A stretch of DNA of 64,000 nucleotides, from the NCBI GenBank assembly GCA_043764015.1, contig JAYUKY010000059.1:70383-134382 (forward strand), in the 5' to 3' direction. The position numbers and the translations under genes were made by a program. Shown here one piece after another: positions 50,338-59,600 of the stretch (position 1 is the first letter of the stretch; each line of letters opens with the position of its first letter). The DNA is from JANYGM01 sp043764015. GTDB lineage: Bacteria; Bacteroidota; Bacteroidia; Cytophagales; Thermonemataceae. Under the pieces are notes generated by a model. It saw only the letters and a list, made by a program, of their open reading frames with translations. It did not search any database and was not told the origin of the DNA.

Positions 50338-51996
50338 ATGAATAAAAACAAAAATAAATCTTCCTTTTTTTATCTTAATTTAATCACCAAAACACTCTTT
50401 TTAAGTATTTCGGTGATGTTTTTGTTGCAAAATTGCGCTAATCCTGGCGGACTAACGGGTGGCAAAAAAGACAGCCTTGCACCTCGTCTTTTGTCGTCTT
50501 CTCCTGCCAATAAAAGCATCAATTTTACTAAAAAAGAGGTTACGCTGCAATTTGATGAATGGGTGAAGCTAGAAAATCTCCAAAAAGAGCTTATTATCAC
50601 GCCTACGCCCAAGAGTTTGTACAAATCAAACGAAAATAAAACGAGCATTAGCATCATTTTTGAGAAAGATTTAGAGCCAAATACGACTTATACGCTCAAT
50701 TTTAGGAAAGCAATTAAGGACATTACGGAGGGCAATATTGCAAAAAATGCCAAAATTACGTTTAGTACGGGTAGCAAAATTGACTCCTTGTATGTGCGTG
50801 GGCAGGTACAAGAGGTGATGAGCGGGAAAGTTCCTGCAAAGGTAATTCTTGCACTTTATAAGGAAGACGACACGCTGAAAGTTGATAAAGATATTCCGTA
50901 TTATATGACTCAAATGGAAGATAATGGCAGTTTTAGCTTTGAAAATATCAGAAAAGGAAAGTATAAAGTTTTTGCACTTTCTGATGAAAATAATAATAAT
51001 TTCTATAATGCTGAAAAAGAAAAAATTGGTTTTCTAACATCTTTTATAGACCTCACGCAAAACAAAGATAGTGTGCAACTTTTTTTGGGGAGAGAAGACC
51101 ATATTTTACCAAAAATAATGCGTAAACGTGCCAGTAACGCAGAAAATAGCTTTGTTTTGGAACTCAATGAAGGACTAAAAAATCTTGATATTGAAGGTGC
51201 AAACGCTACTGATAATGATAAATTTGCTTATTTTCTTTCTCCAAATGGCAAAGAAATTAAGTTTTTGAATACACAAAAATACTATGATTCTATTCCTTTG
51301 CGTATTATGGCGCAAGATTCCGCAGGAAATAATATGAAAGAAAATATTAAGATTATTTTCAGCAAAAAAAGTAACAAAAATCTTCCTTTTACGTTGAAAA
51401 CTACACCCACAGATGCGCAAAGCGTGAAAAATGATTTTGTTTTGGAGTTTGATTTTTCTAAACCAGTTAAAGATTTTGATGAAAAACTACTTACTTATCT
51501 CAAAAATAAAGATACAATTATAAATTATCCTTTGATTGAGAAAACGGGTGATTATGAATGGAATAAGACAAAAACACAACTCAAAATTAAGAAAAAAATT
51601 GTTTTTCAAAATCTTAACATAAAAATTGATTCTAACGCCTTTGTGAGCGTGGAAAATGAAATACTAAAAAAGCAAAATCTACGTTTAAACATTAAAGACC
51701 CACTAAAATTTGGCTCTCTCAAACTTACGCTAAAATCAAAAACAACTAATTATATTTTGCAGTTATTAAATGAAACAAATCAAGTAATTAGGGAAGAAAT
51801 AAATCCTAAAAACATCAAATTAGAGTATTTGGAGCGTGGAAAATACCGTTTGCGAGTGATTTTGGATAGTAATAAAAATGGTTGTTGGGACGGCGGAGAT
51901 TATCTCAAAGGTACGCCACACGAGCAAATCATTTTCTTTAATAAAGAGATTTCTATACGTGAAAATTGGGACGTAGAAGAGGTTTTTGAGTTTTAA
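50338..51996 (+). CDS. Lipoprotein with SbsA-type Ig-like domain
   Basis: This 552-residue protein has a lipoprotein signal (FLSISVMFLLQNCANPGG, Cys at about 33). An SbsA/Big-type Ig domain begins APRLLSSSPANKSINFTKKEVTLQFDEWV and covers about 45-145. Further beta-rich domains follow, including a carboxypeptidase-regulatory-like segment (about 155-235). The GGKKDSLAPRLLSSSPAN motif is conserved in Bacteroidota proteins of this type, most of unknown function. A surface or periplasmic structural role is inferred. A TATTTTTG -7-like element lies at 50297-50304. Confidence 0.85.
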   Translation: MNKNKNKSSFFYLNLITKTLFLSISVMFLLQNCANPGGLTGGKKDSLAPRLLSSSPANKSINFTKKEVTLQFDEWVKLENLQKELIITPTPKSLYKSNENKTSISIIFEKDLEPNTTYTLNFRKAIKDITEGNIAKNAKITFSTGSKIDSLYVRGQVQEVMSGKVPAKVILALYKEDDTLKVDKDIPYYMTQMEDNGSFSFENIRKGKYKVFALSDENNNNFYNAEKEKIGFLTSFIDLTQNKDSVQLFLGREDHILPKIMRKRASNAENSFVLELNEGLKNLDIEGANATDNDKFAYFLSPNGKEIKFLNTQKYYDSIPLRIMAQDSAGNNMKENIKIIFSKKSNKNLPFTLKTTPTDAQSVKNDFVLEFDFSKPVKDFDEKLLTYLKNKDTIINYPLIEKTGDYEWNKTKTQLKIKKKIVFQNLNIKIDSNAFVSVENEILKKQNLRLNIKDPLKFGSLKLTLKSKTTNYILQLLNETNQVIREEINPKNIKLEYLERGKYRLRVILDSNKNGCWDGGDYLKGTPHEQIIFFNKEISIRENWDVEEVFEF

Positions 51997-52142
51997 AATA
52001 GCCAAACCACCCCTAACCCTCCTTAGGAAGGAGGAGAACTTTTAAGCGAAAAATTATTTGGAAAATTTGGTATATTTTTTGATATTGCTATCATAATAAC
52101 TCAAAAACTTCAAAAAAATAAAATTTATTAACACATAAAAAT

Positions 52143-52940
52143 ATGAAAAAAGTACTCTTTTTAATCATTCTACTGTCTTTTTGCGCCAATTTGACTAATA
52201 ATTTTTTAGTCGCACAAAAAGGAGAATTATATACAGATTATAAGCCCGTTTATACAAAATATAAGTCTGAATACATCATAGACCGTATTTCTTATACGAA
52301 ATCACGTGTGATAATTTATTTTAGGTACGTTTGTGCTAATTATGGCACTACAGTTACTTTTTTTGGTAATCAACACGCTGAAAAATGGGTGCTTGTCAAT
52401 AGAGAAAATTTGTCGGAATATGTAGCTCATTATGAAATAAAAAGCATACGAAAAAATGGCGTTGTGCAAGAAGCCTCTCTCACAAGTCAAGACGCAATTA
52501 GCCTTAGTGGGCTTCAAAATGATGTTTTTACTTGTGAAATCCATTTCCCACGCCCAAAATATAAGTCTGCGGATTTGCTGGAAGGTATCAATATGAGAAA
52601 TGACCAAAACCATTTTCACGCTTTAAACATCAAAATAAAACCACAAGATAGCCCAGATTTGGGTAAGCCAAAAGATATGTTGGAAAATATTGCACGTTTT
52701 GAACGCAATTTGACGGGCAAAATTCTAAGTAATATTTCTGCCATTCCGTTGCCACCACGCAAAAATAAGCCAAAAGATGACGAAGTGGCAGTTGTGAAAC
52801 CGCCTGTAATTGTCAAGCCACCAATAAAAGAGGTTGTTGTTATAAAACCGCCTGTGATTGTCAAGCCGCCAGTAATCAAAAAACCTGTAATTGTAGTCGT
52901 AAAACAACCTAAAAAAGAGTGCGCTGCGGAAATTATCTAG
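52143..52940 (+). CDS. Secreted protein with PPVIVKPP repeat tail
   Basis: This 265-residue protein has a signal peptide (LFLIILLSFCANLTNNFLVAQK). The beta-rich domain is DYKPVYTKYKSEYIIDRISYTKSRVIIYFRYV and onward to about 195 (read in part). The C-terminal ~60 residues are a low-complexity Pro/Val/Lys run: VKPPVIVKPPIKEVVVIKPP and VIVKPPVIKKPVIVVV. The tail could be a spacer or protein-binding segment. The domain family is not recognised. A terminator follows (52959). Confidence 0.65.
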   Translation: MKKVLFLIILLSFCANLTNNFLVAQKGELYTDYKPVYTKYKSEYIIDRISYTKSRVIIYFRYVCANYGTTVTFFGNQHAEKWVLVNRENLSEYVAHYEIKSIRKNGVVQEASLTSQDAISLSGLQNDVFTCEIHFPRPKYKSADLLEGINMRNDQNHFHALNIKIKPQDSPDLGKPKDMLENIARFERNLTGKILSNISAIPLPPRKNKPKDDEVAVVKPPVIVKPPIKEVVVIKPPVIVKPPVIKKPVIVVVKQPKKECAAEII

Positions 52941-52958
52941 TATTTTCTTAAAAATCTC

Positions 52959-52996
52959 AAAAAACCTTACAAAAATTATTTTTGTAAGGTTTTTTT
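52959..52996 (+). terminator. Intrinsic terminator before the B12 riboswitch
   Basis: AAAAAACCTTACAAAAA and TTTTTGTAAGGTTTTTTT form a 17-bp stem with a TTA loop, 20 nt after the stop of the 52143 gene. Confidence 0.9.
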
Positions 52997-52998
52997 GT

Positions 52999-53006
52999 TA
53001 CCTTTG
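52999..53006 (+). promoter_or_regulatory. Putative -7 element of the B12-riboswitch operon
   Basis: TACCTTTG matches TAnnTTTG and predicts a start near 53013, at the beginning of the riboswitch. No -33 TTTG is at the right distance. Confidence 0.55.
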
Positions 53007-53009
53007 CAC

Positions 53010-53225
53010 CAGTAATTGGTAATAATTATCTGTTTTTAGATAATTATTTTAAAAGGGAATACGGTGAAATACCGTGACTGTCCCCGCAACTGTAAGTTTT
53101 TTTTAGCGTTAGTCAATACTCTAGCCACTGTTTTAATCATTTTGAACGAAAATTTAAAATGAAAATGGGAAGGCGACAAAACGTAAAACGAGTCAGGAGA
53201 CCTGCCAAGTACAAAATCATTCAAA
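53010..53225 (+). ncRNA. Cobalamin (B12) riboswitch
   Basis: The leader carries the adenosylcobalamin aptamer core: AAAAGGGAATACGGTGAAATACCG, then GACTGTCCCCGCAACTGTAA, a variable arm with GGGAAGGCG, and the conserved 3' box GAGTCAGGAGACCTGCC (53190-53206). An upstream AATAATTATCT hairpin precedes it. About 170 nt remain before the receptor start, with a further GCTTT..AAAGC hairpin at about 53227-53243 that may be the expression platform. B12 binding should shut off the downstream operon. Confidence 0.95.
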
Positions 53226-53395
53226 GCTTTCGGGTGAAAAGCAATGAAATCTATCACTTTTTTGATGTATGATATATGATACCTAATGTATAATATATTT
53301 TACTACAACTTAGTCGTATACTTTCATAGAATTTACCAAAATGTTTTGAGTGAAACGGAGATTTTTATTCTTTTAGTTTTACTTCAAATACGTTT

Positions 53396-55426
53396 ATGTT
53401 CAGATTTTTAAAAGTTTTTCGTTGTGGTTTATGCTATTGCCTTTGCTTATGTATGCTCACTTGTGCGCCTGCCTACGTATGCGCACAAACGCCTAAAAAT
53501 CAAAAAGATACAATTCCCAAAAAAACAATAAAAACTTTAGAAGAGATTTTAGAGGAAACATTACAAACTGTTGAAGTTTCGGCATTTTCTTTACAAAAAT
53601 ATAGCGTTGGTTTGAAGAAAACAGCCATTGACAGCACCAATTTGGCACTTTATAGTGGGCGTTCTGTGGGTGAGTTTTTGATGATGCAGACACCACTTTA
53701 TATAAAAGAATATGGTGCAGGAATGCTTGCAAGCGTGTCTTTTCGTGGGACAGGCGCAGGACATACGGCTTTCGTTTGGAATGGTGTGAGTATTGGCTCT
53801 CAAACGCTTGGAGAAGTGGATTTTTCGCAAATGCCTACGTTTATTTTTGATAATCTTTCTGTGCAGTTTGGTGGCGCATCTTCCTTGTTTGGCTCTGATG
53901 CAATAGGTGGCTCTATTGTCGTGGAGGGCAATATTCCAGCTTTCAAATCAACTAATAAATACTTTTCTCCAAAACTTTTTTTACAACAAAAAATAGGCAG
54001 TTTTGGACGAAATAATACTAATCTAGGTTTTATTTTAGAGAATAAAAATATCATTTCTCAAACAAAAATCTATCATAATACTGCCAAAAATGACTTTTCT
54101 GTCTCTGGAAAAGAAAATAAGCACGCAATGTTCAGGAATGCAGGTTTTTTGCAAGAATTTGCCTTCAAATTACCAAAAAATCAATATATTTTATTCAAAA
54201 CTTGGTATCACAACGCTTTTATAGAACTTCCTAACCAAACAAGTACGCAAAAAGACCAAAATCTGCGTGTTATGGCTGATTACTTCAAAGAAACTAATCT
54301 CGTTGTTTATAATGCAAAGCTCGCTTACATCAAAGATATAATGTATTTCAATGAAGAGAAAATACAAACAGAAAGGTTTGTAGGCACTGTTGGAGCTGAA
54401 ATTTCACTAAACAACAGATTAAACATTCGTTTGGGCGGAAACATAAACTACATTCTGATGAATGTTGATAATTATGTAACTTCAACTAACACAAAACAGC
54501 CAACAGAAACTCGTAATGATGTTTTTGCTCTTGTGCGCTGGCAAGCACAAAAACGCCTTGCAATGAGTGTAAATTTACGTCAAACTTTTGTAAGTGGCTT
54601 TAGAGGTGCTTTTGCGCCAAGTTTTGGAGTAGAATATCAACTGAAAAATACAAGTAGTAATATTAGAAATAATCAGCAAAAAAACACGCTCATTCTCCTT
54701 AAAAGTAATATTTCTCATAATTATAGAGTTCCAACGCTTAATTCTCGTTATTGGCAACCTGGCGGAAACCCAAATATACGCCCAGAATCAAGCTACAATG
54801 CTGAAATAGGTATTTCTGCGACACATCAACGAAATAACTTTGAATTTAAAAGTAACCTTACCACTTATCAAAATTATGTAAAAGATTGGATTTTGTGGCA
54901 CCCAAACACAACAAATGGTAATTTTTGGACTCCTGACAACTTGCGTGAAGTACGCATACGTGGCGCAGAACTTGATGGCGCAATTTCTTATAAAAACAAT
55001 AGCCAAAATAGAAAATCATTCAAAAGTGCAAAAATAGGTGCTAATTATGCTTACACGCAATCTACCAACCTAAAAGGAATTGATGAAAATGATACAAATT
55101 CTGCTGGAAAACAGCTGCCTTATGTGCCTTTCAATAGAATTACTGCATTTTTTGAAGTGTTTTTTGGTAGAAATTTTATTAGCGGACAGACGCAATATAC
55201 AGATGTACGTTTTCTCACAACTGATAATGGAGAATTTGTAAAGCCTTTTGTAGTCGGAAATCTCAATTTTGGACGAAATATGACTATGAAAATTCAAAAT
55301 AAAGAACAAAAAATAAATGTTTCAATGCAAATCAATAATATTTTCAACCTTAATTATACCAACGTAGGCGCAAATATGATGCCTCCACGTAATTTTGAAT
55401 TGAATTTGAGTACAATTTTAGAGTAA
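53396..55426 (+). CDS. BtuB-like TonB-dependent receptor for B12
   Basis: This 676-residue outer-membrane receptor has a signal peptide (GLCYCLCLCMLTCAPAYVCAQ). The plug domain contains KTAIDSTNLALYSGRSVGEFLM and SFRGTGAGHTAFVWNGVSIGSQTLGEVDFSQMP, which is the TonB-plug pattern with RGTGAGHT. The barrel ends with a short strand FELNLSTILE. It lacks an N-terminal carboxypeptidase-regulatory domain. The upstream cobalamin riboswitch and the downstream BtuG-like lipoprotein make a B12-uptake role likely. The BtuB name is inferred from context; sequence alone is not decisive. Confidence 0.9.
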   Translation: MFRFLKVFRCGLCYCLCLCMLTCAPAYVCAQTPKNQKDTIPKKTIKTLEEILEETLQTVEVSAFSLQKYSVGLKKTAIDSTNLALYSGRSVGEFLMMQTPLYIKEYGAGMLASVSFRGTGAGHTAFVWNGVSIGSQTLGEVDFSQMPTFIFDNLSVQFGGASSLFGSDAIGGSIVVEGNIPAFKSTNKYFSPKLFLQQKIGSFGRNNTNLGFILENKNIISQTKIYHNTAKNDFSVSGKENKHAMFRNAGFLQEFAFKLPKNQYILFKTWYHNAFIELPNQTSTQKDQNLRVMADYFKETNLVVYNAKLAYIKDIMYFNEEKIQTERFVGTVGAEISLNNRLNIRLGGNINYILMNVDNYVTSTNTKQPTETRNDVFALVRWQAQKRLAMSVNLRQTFVSGFRGAFAPSFGVEYQLKNTSSNIRNNQQKNTLILLKSNISHNYRVPTLNSRYWQPGGNPNIRPESSYNAEIGISATHQRNNFEFKSNLTTYQNYVKDWILWHPNTTNGNFWTPDNLREVRIRGAELDGAISYKNNSQNRKSFKSAKIGANYAYTQSTNLKGIDENDTNSAGKQLPYVPFNRITAFFEVFFGRNFISGQTQYTDVRFLTTDNGEFVKPFVVGNLNFGRNMTMKIQNKEQKINVSMQINNIFNLNYTNVGANMMPPRNFELNLSTILE

Positions 55427-55474
55427 AAAAATAGTTCAAATAAATAATTTAATAAATAAAATAATTCAATCAAA

Positions 55475-56521
55475 ATGAAAAAAAGTAATGTTTTAGTATT
55501 GCTAAGCGCAATAATGATTATGTTCTCTGCGTGTACGAAAACCGCAGAAATAGTACCGAAAGGTAAGTATGATGTCAGTGGTATTTTTATTGTCAATGAA
55601 GGCAATTTTTCCGATAAAAATGGCTCTTTGAGTTTTTTAGATGGTAAAACTGATGCAGTTATCAACCAACTGGTTGAAACTGAAAACGCTACTGTAAAAC
55701 TTGGTGGCACTTTTCAGTCTGCAAAAATCTATAATGACAAAATTTATGCTATCACACAGAATGAAGATAAAATCACTGTTTTAGATGCTAATACATTGAA
55801 AATTGTTGCAACTATCACAGGTATTGTAAACCCTTATGATATTGCATTTTCAGGTGACAAAGCTTATGTAACGTCTTGGGGTGCTTTTGATGCAAATTTC
55901 TTAACACCAGATGCCAGTGTAAAAGTAGTTAATTTGACAACCAATGCAGTTATCAAAACAATTGGATATGGTACTTATTTGCTAGGAATTACAGAGGCTT
56001 TTGGCAAAATTTATGTGGCTAATGCTGATGCAAATCAAGTTTCTATCATAGAAACTACTAATGATACGAAATCAACAAATATCACTGTTTCAGACTATCC
56101 TGCAAGGTTTGTTACTGATAGAAATGGTAAACTTTGGGTAATGTGTAGTGGCTTATCTACCGCGTCAGGTGCTTTACAACGCATCAATCCTAGTACAAAT
56201 GCAATAGAAAAAACAGTGACTAATCTTACTGTTCAAGGTTATGGTTATGAAAAAGTAGCTACTTATGAAGATAAAATATTTTATATTGAAGGTAAAAACG
56301 TATTTTCTGTAAATATTGATACTCCTATTGCACCTACAACTCCAACAATTACAACGACTTACAGACTTTATGGAATGGGTGTGAGTAAAGTAAACGGAGA
56401 TATTTTTGTGGGTGAAGCTACTTTTACACGCAGCTCAAAAGTAGGTAAATATACTAAAGCAGGTGCCTTTACGAAGGAATATATAGCAGGTATTGCTGCT
56501 AGTACATTTGTAGAAAGATAA
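55475..56521 (+). CDS. BtuG-like beta-propeller lipoprotein (DUF5074/YncE type)
   Basis: This 348-residue protein has a lipoprotein signal (LSAIMIMFSACTKT, lipobox FSAC). It contains YncE-like beta-propeller blades with repeats DGKTDAVINQL, DANTLKIVATITG, NLTTNAVIKTIG and INPSTNAIEKTV, and NPYDIAFSGDKAYVTSWG. The layout matches the seven-bladed DUF5074 family, to which the B12-binding surface lipoprotein BtuG of Bacteroides belongs. With the receptor 49 nt upstream and the riboswitch before it, a role capturing B12 for the receptor is well supported by context. Confidence 0.88.
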   Translation: MKKSNVLVLLSAIMIMFSACTKTAEIVPKGKYDVSGIFIVNEGNFSDKNGSLSFLDGKTDAVINQLVETENATVKLGGTFQSAKIYNDKIYAITQNEDKITVLDANTLKIVATITGIVNPYDIAFSGDKAYVTSWGAFDANFLTPDASVKVVNLTTNAVIKTIGYGTYLLGITEAFGKIYVANADANQVSIIETTNDTKSTNITVSDYPARFVTDRNGKLWVMCSGLSTASGALQRINPSTNAIEKTVTNLTVQGYGYEKVATYEDKIFYIEGKNVFSVNIDTPIAPTTPTITTTYRLYGMGVSKVNGDIFVGEATFTRSSKVGKYTKAGAFTKEYIAGIAASTFVER

Positions 56522-56540
56522 TAAAGGTACTCTAAACAAT

Positions 56541-56574
56541 AAAAGTGCCTTAATATTTATTATGGCACTTTTTT
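56541..56574. terminator. Intrinsic terminator after the BtuG-like gene
   Basis: AAAAGTGCC and GGCACTTTT with inner TAATA/TATTA pairing form a stem between convergent genes, followed by a T-run. Confidence 0.85.
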
Positions 56575-56602
56575 GTTGTTTTCCGTAATTCGTAATTGGA
56601 AT

Positions 56603-59600
56603 TTAAGCTGATTTTCTAATATAAATAATCACTCCTGCAAAAGTATTATTTTGGTCTTTTATTGGCTCATAGTATGTTCTGGCACGGTATTTAAAATCTC
56701 CTTGACCATAATAAGCTACTTTTTCAAAGGCTTCTTGCTCCATATAGAGTTGTTCCCAAATCATTTTTTGTTTTTCTAGTTCGTCAGGGAAAGCGGTAAA
56801 TAAATCAAACCAATTCATATTTTTGAAAATATCTTTGTTAAAAGTACCTTCTAAAACCGTTTGCGCTTTGCCATTGAAATAGTTAATATTGCCGTTTTTA
56901 TCCATGGAAACAATACAATCAATAGATTTCTCCATTATTTGAACAGAAATATTATCCGCAATATTACCACTCAAATTCTCTACGTGTGTGGCTACTCTTT
57001 CCTCACGTTCTTCTCCTTTTATTTTGGTAGAAATTTCTGTGTAACTACTGATAATCTCTTGACTTTCAGCTTCTTTTATTTTTGCAGTCATCAAATCTAG
57101 CATTGAAAGCGCAAATTTTTGGTTGTCTTGTGTCCACTCACGAGGTGTACGTGTATGTTCACACATAATAATACCTTTGAGTTTATTGTCCAATTTAATT
57201 GGATAACAAAGCAAAGAAGTAATACCAGCTTCAGCAAGATAAGGCACAGTAAGTTCTTTTATACGAGCATCAACTTGTGCATATTCTGCAAGTATAACAG
57301 GTTTGTCGTTGAGTTCTGCCATAAAAACAGGAAATTTGGTTACTCTAAATTGTTCGTGTTGCAAATGTTCATTGATATTACTGTCAAAAATATCCAAACA
57401 TTGCAAATGCCCATCTGTAAGGCTATCATCTACCAAATGCCAAACGCTGGCACGCCCCAAATTCAAATTTTCACAAATAATCTCTGTAATTTGCCCTGCA
57501 AAGGCTGGTAATGTTTCTAAAGTTACATTTTGTGCGCCCAACATTGTGAGTTGCTCAATATGCTTACGTAATCTATCTTTATTTTCTCTGATAAGTTCCT
57601 CGTTATTTCTCTCATCTGTGATGTCTTGGTACGTTCCAATAATTCCCAAAATAACGCCTTCATTGTCGTGGAAAGGCACTTTACTCACTTTAAGCCACGC
57701 AGTTTTGTCGGTAGAAATTTGTTTTTGTGTTTGTAAAATATCAATTTCAGGCATATTAGTTGCTATCATACGTTGCTCTTGCTCAATATATTCCTTAGCT
57801 TCTTCTTCTATATATAAATCAAAATCAGACTTTCCAATAAGTTGGTCACTTTTTTCTAGTCCAATATTTTGCAAAAACTTCTGATTTCCGCCCAAAAACT
57901 TAGACTCTGCATCTTTCCAAAATACACTTTGCGGAAGTGCATCTATGATTTTTTGAAGCATATCTTTTGCACTCTGAAGCTTTTGTTGTGCCTCAAATTG
58001 CTCTGTAAGGTTGCGTATAGCAAATACACGCACACGTTGGTCTTCAAAACGCACCACACGCCCTAAGATTTCCGTAGGAATTTCAAAGCCTTTTTTGTTA
58101 ATAAAAGTTGCTTCATACGGTTTTTCATAGCCTAATTGCATATTGATAATGGCAACGGCTTTGCTTTCTGGCGTGAGCAAATTAAAAATATAACTTCCTA
58201 TTAACTCTTCTGCTGTATAGCCACTTATCATACAAAAAGCACTATTAACATCTTTTATGTAGCCTTTTTCGTGAATAATAATCCCTTCTGTCGTTGAGTT
58301 GGTAATGGCTTTTAGGCGGTTTTCAGACTTCAAAATAGCTTGTTCAGCCATTTGTTGTTCTGTAATATTTTTTGTAAAAAGCACGCCACCCGTAATAAGT
58401 CCTTCTACACTATAAATTGGGTTATAAAAACGGCTAAAATAATACTCTCCAAGCACTATTTCCTTGTCTTTTTCTCGTCCATTAGATTTCACTTTTTGAA
58501 CTTCTTTTTGTGTAAAAGTTTCTACATCAGAATAAGAACCATCTTCAAAAAGACGTTCCCAACTTTTTTCATATTTTGTACAAAGCTCAGGACGTAGCCC
58601 CAAATCTTTGAGTAAATTCATACCAACAATAGGTGTAACGCCTGCTTCTTTATGGATAAAGTTCGCCCATTGTGTGTTAAAAGACAGCAAATTAAAATCA
58701 GTATCAATAGCCAAAATCTCATCTTCCGTACTTTCTAAGATAGATTTCATACGAATATTTGAGGTTTCCATCTCTTGCGCAATACGGCGCTTGTCCGTAA
58801 TATCACGCATAATAGTCGCTATGGCAGTATATTCTCCTTTATTATCTTTAATAGAAACAATATTACCTGTCATATAGGTAAGTTGTTTGGTATAAAGATT
58901 AACCATTTCTAGCTCACCTTCCCACATTCCAGAACTCAAAACCTGTGGCAAAATCTCATTTTTGAAGGTCTCAAAATCTTCTTTTCTAAGCAAATCTTTG
59001 ATATAAATTTTATTTGCTTCATAAGGTATAACCCCAAAATTTTGCTGCCCAATTTTATTAGAATAAATAATTTGTTGGTCAATATTAGCCATAAAAACAA
59101 AGTCTGTGGCATTTTCAACCATTGTAACAAACTTTTGTTGTTCTAATTGCTGTACTTCTAGTTCTTCATTTTTAAGCCTAATTTGTTCTTCTATACGTTT
59201 TTGTTTGGTAATATCTTGCATTGTTCCATACAAAAACTGCAAAGAATTATCAATTTCATCTCTTGTTTGTTTGATAGAAAGCGACACATTGCGGTACTCG
59301 CTACCCATTGGCAAAATCCTAAATTCTACACTTTCCTCGTAATCAATATCTGCTCTAACGGCTTCAGCGAGCTTTTTTTGGAGTTTTGTGCGGTCGTCTA
59401 TGTGTGTGAAATCATTTACAAATCTTTCCACAGAAATATAAAAACCTTGTTCTATTTCACTATTAGTACGCAAAAGCCTAAAAAACTCGTTGTTACATTC
59501 AAACATATTTTTGTTGATAACGAGTTTCCAAGGTGCAAGGTCAGCAAGGCGCAGGGCTTCTGAAAGTTGAGATTCTTTTTCAGCAAGTTCTGATGTACGT

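Noticed and set aside
53244..53279. 11-codon ORF (MKSITFLMYDI) after the B12 aptamer as a leader peptide
   Set aside because: Very short, no coding support, and the riboswitch already explains leader control.
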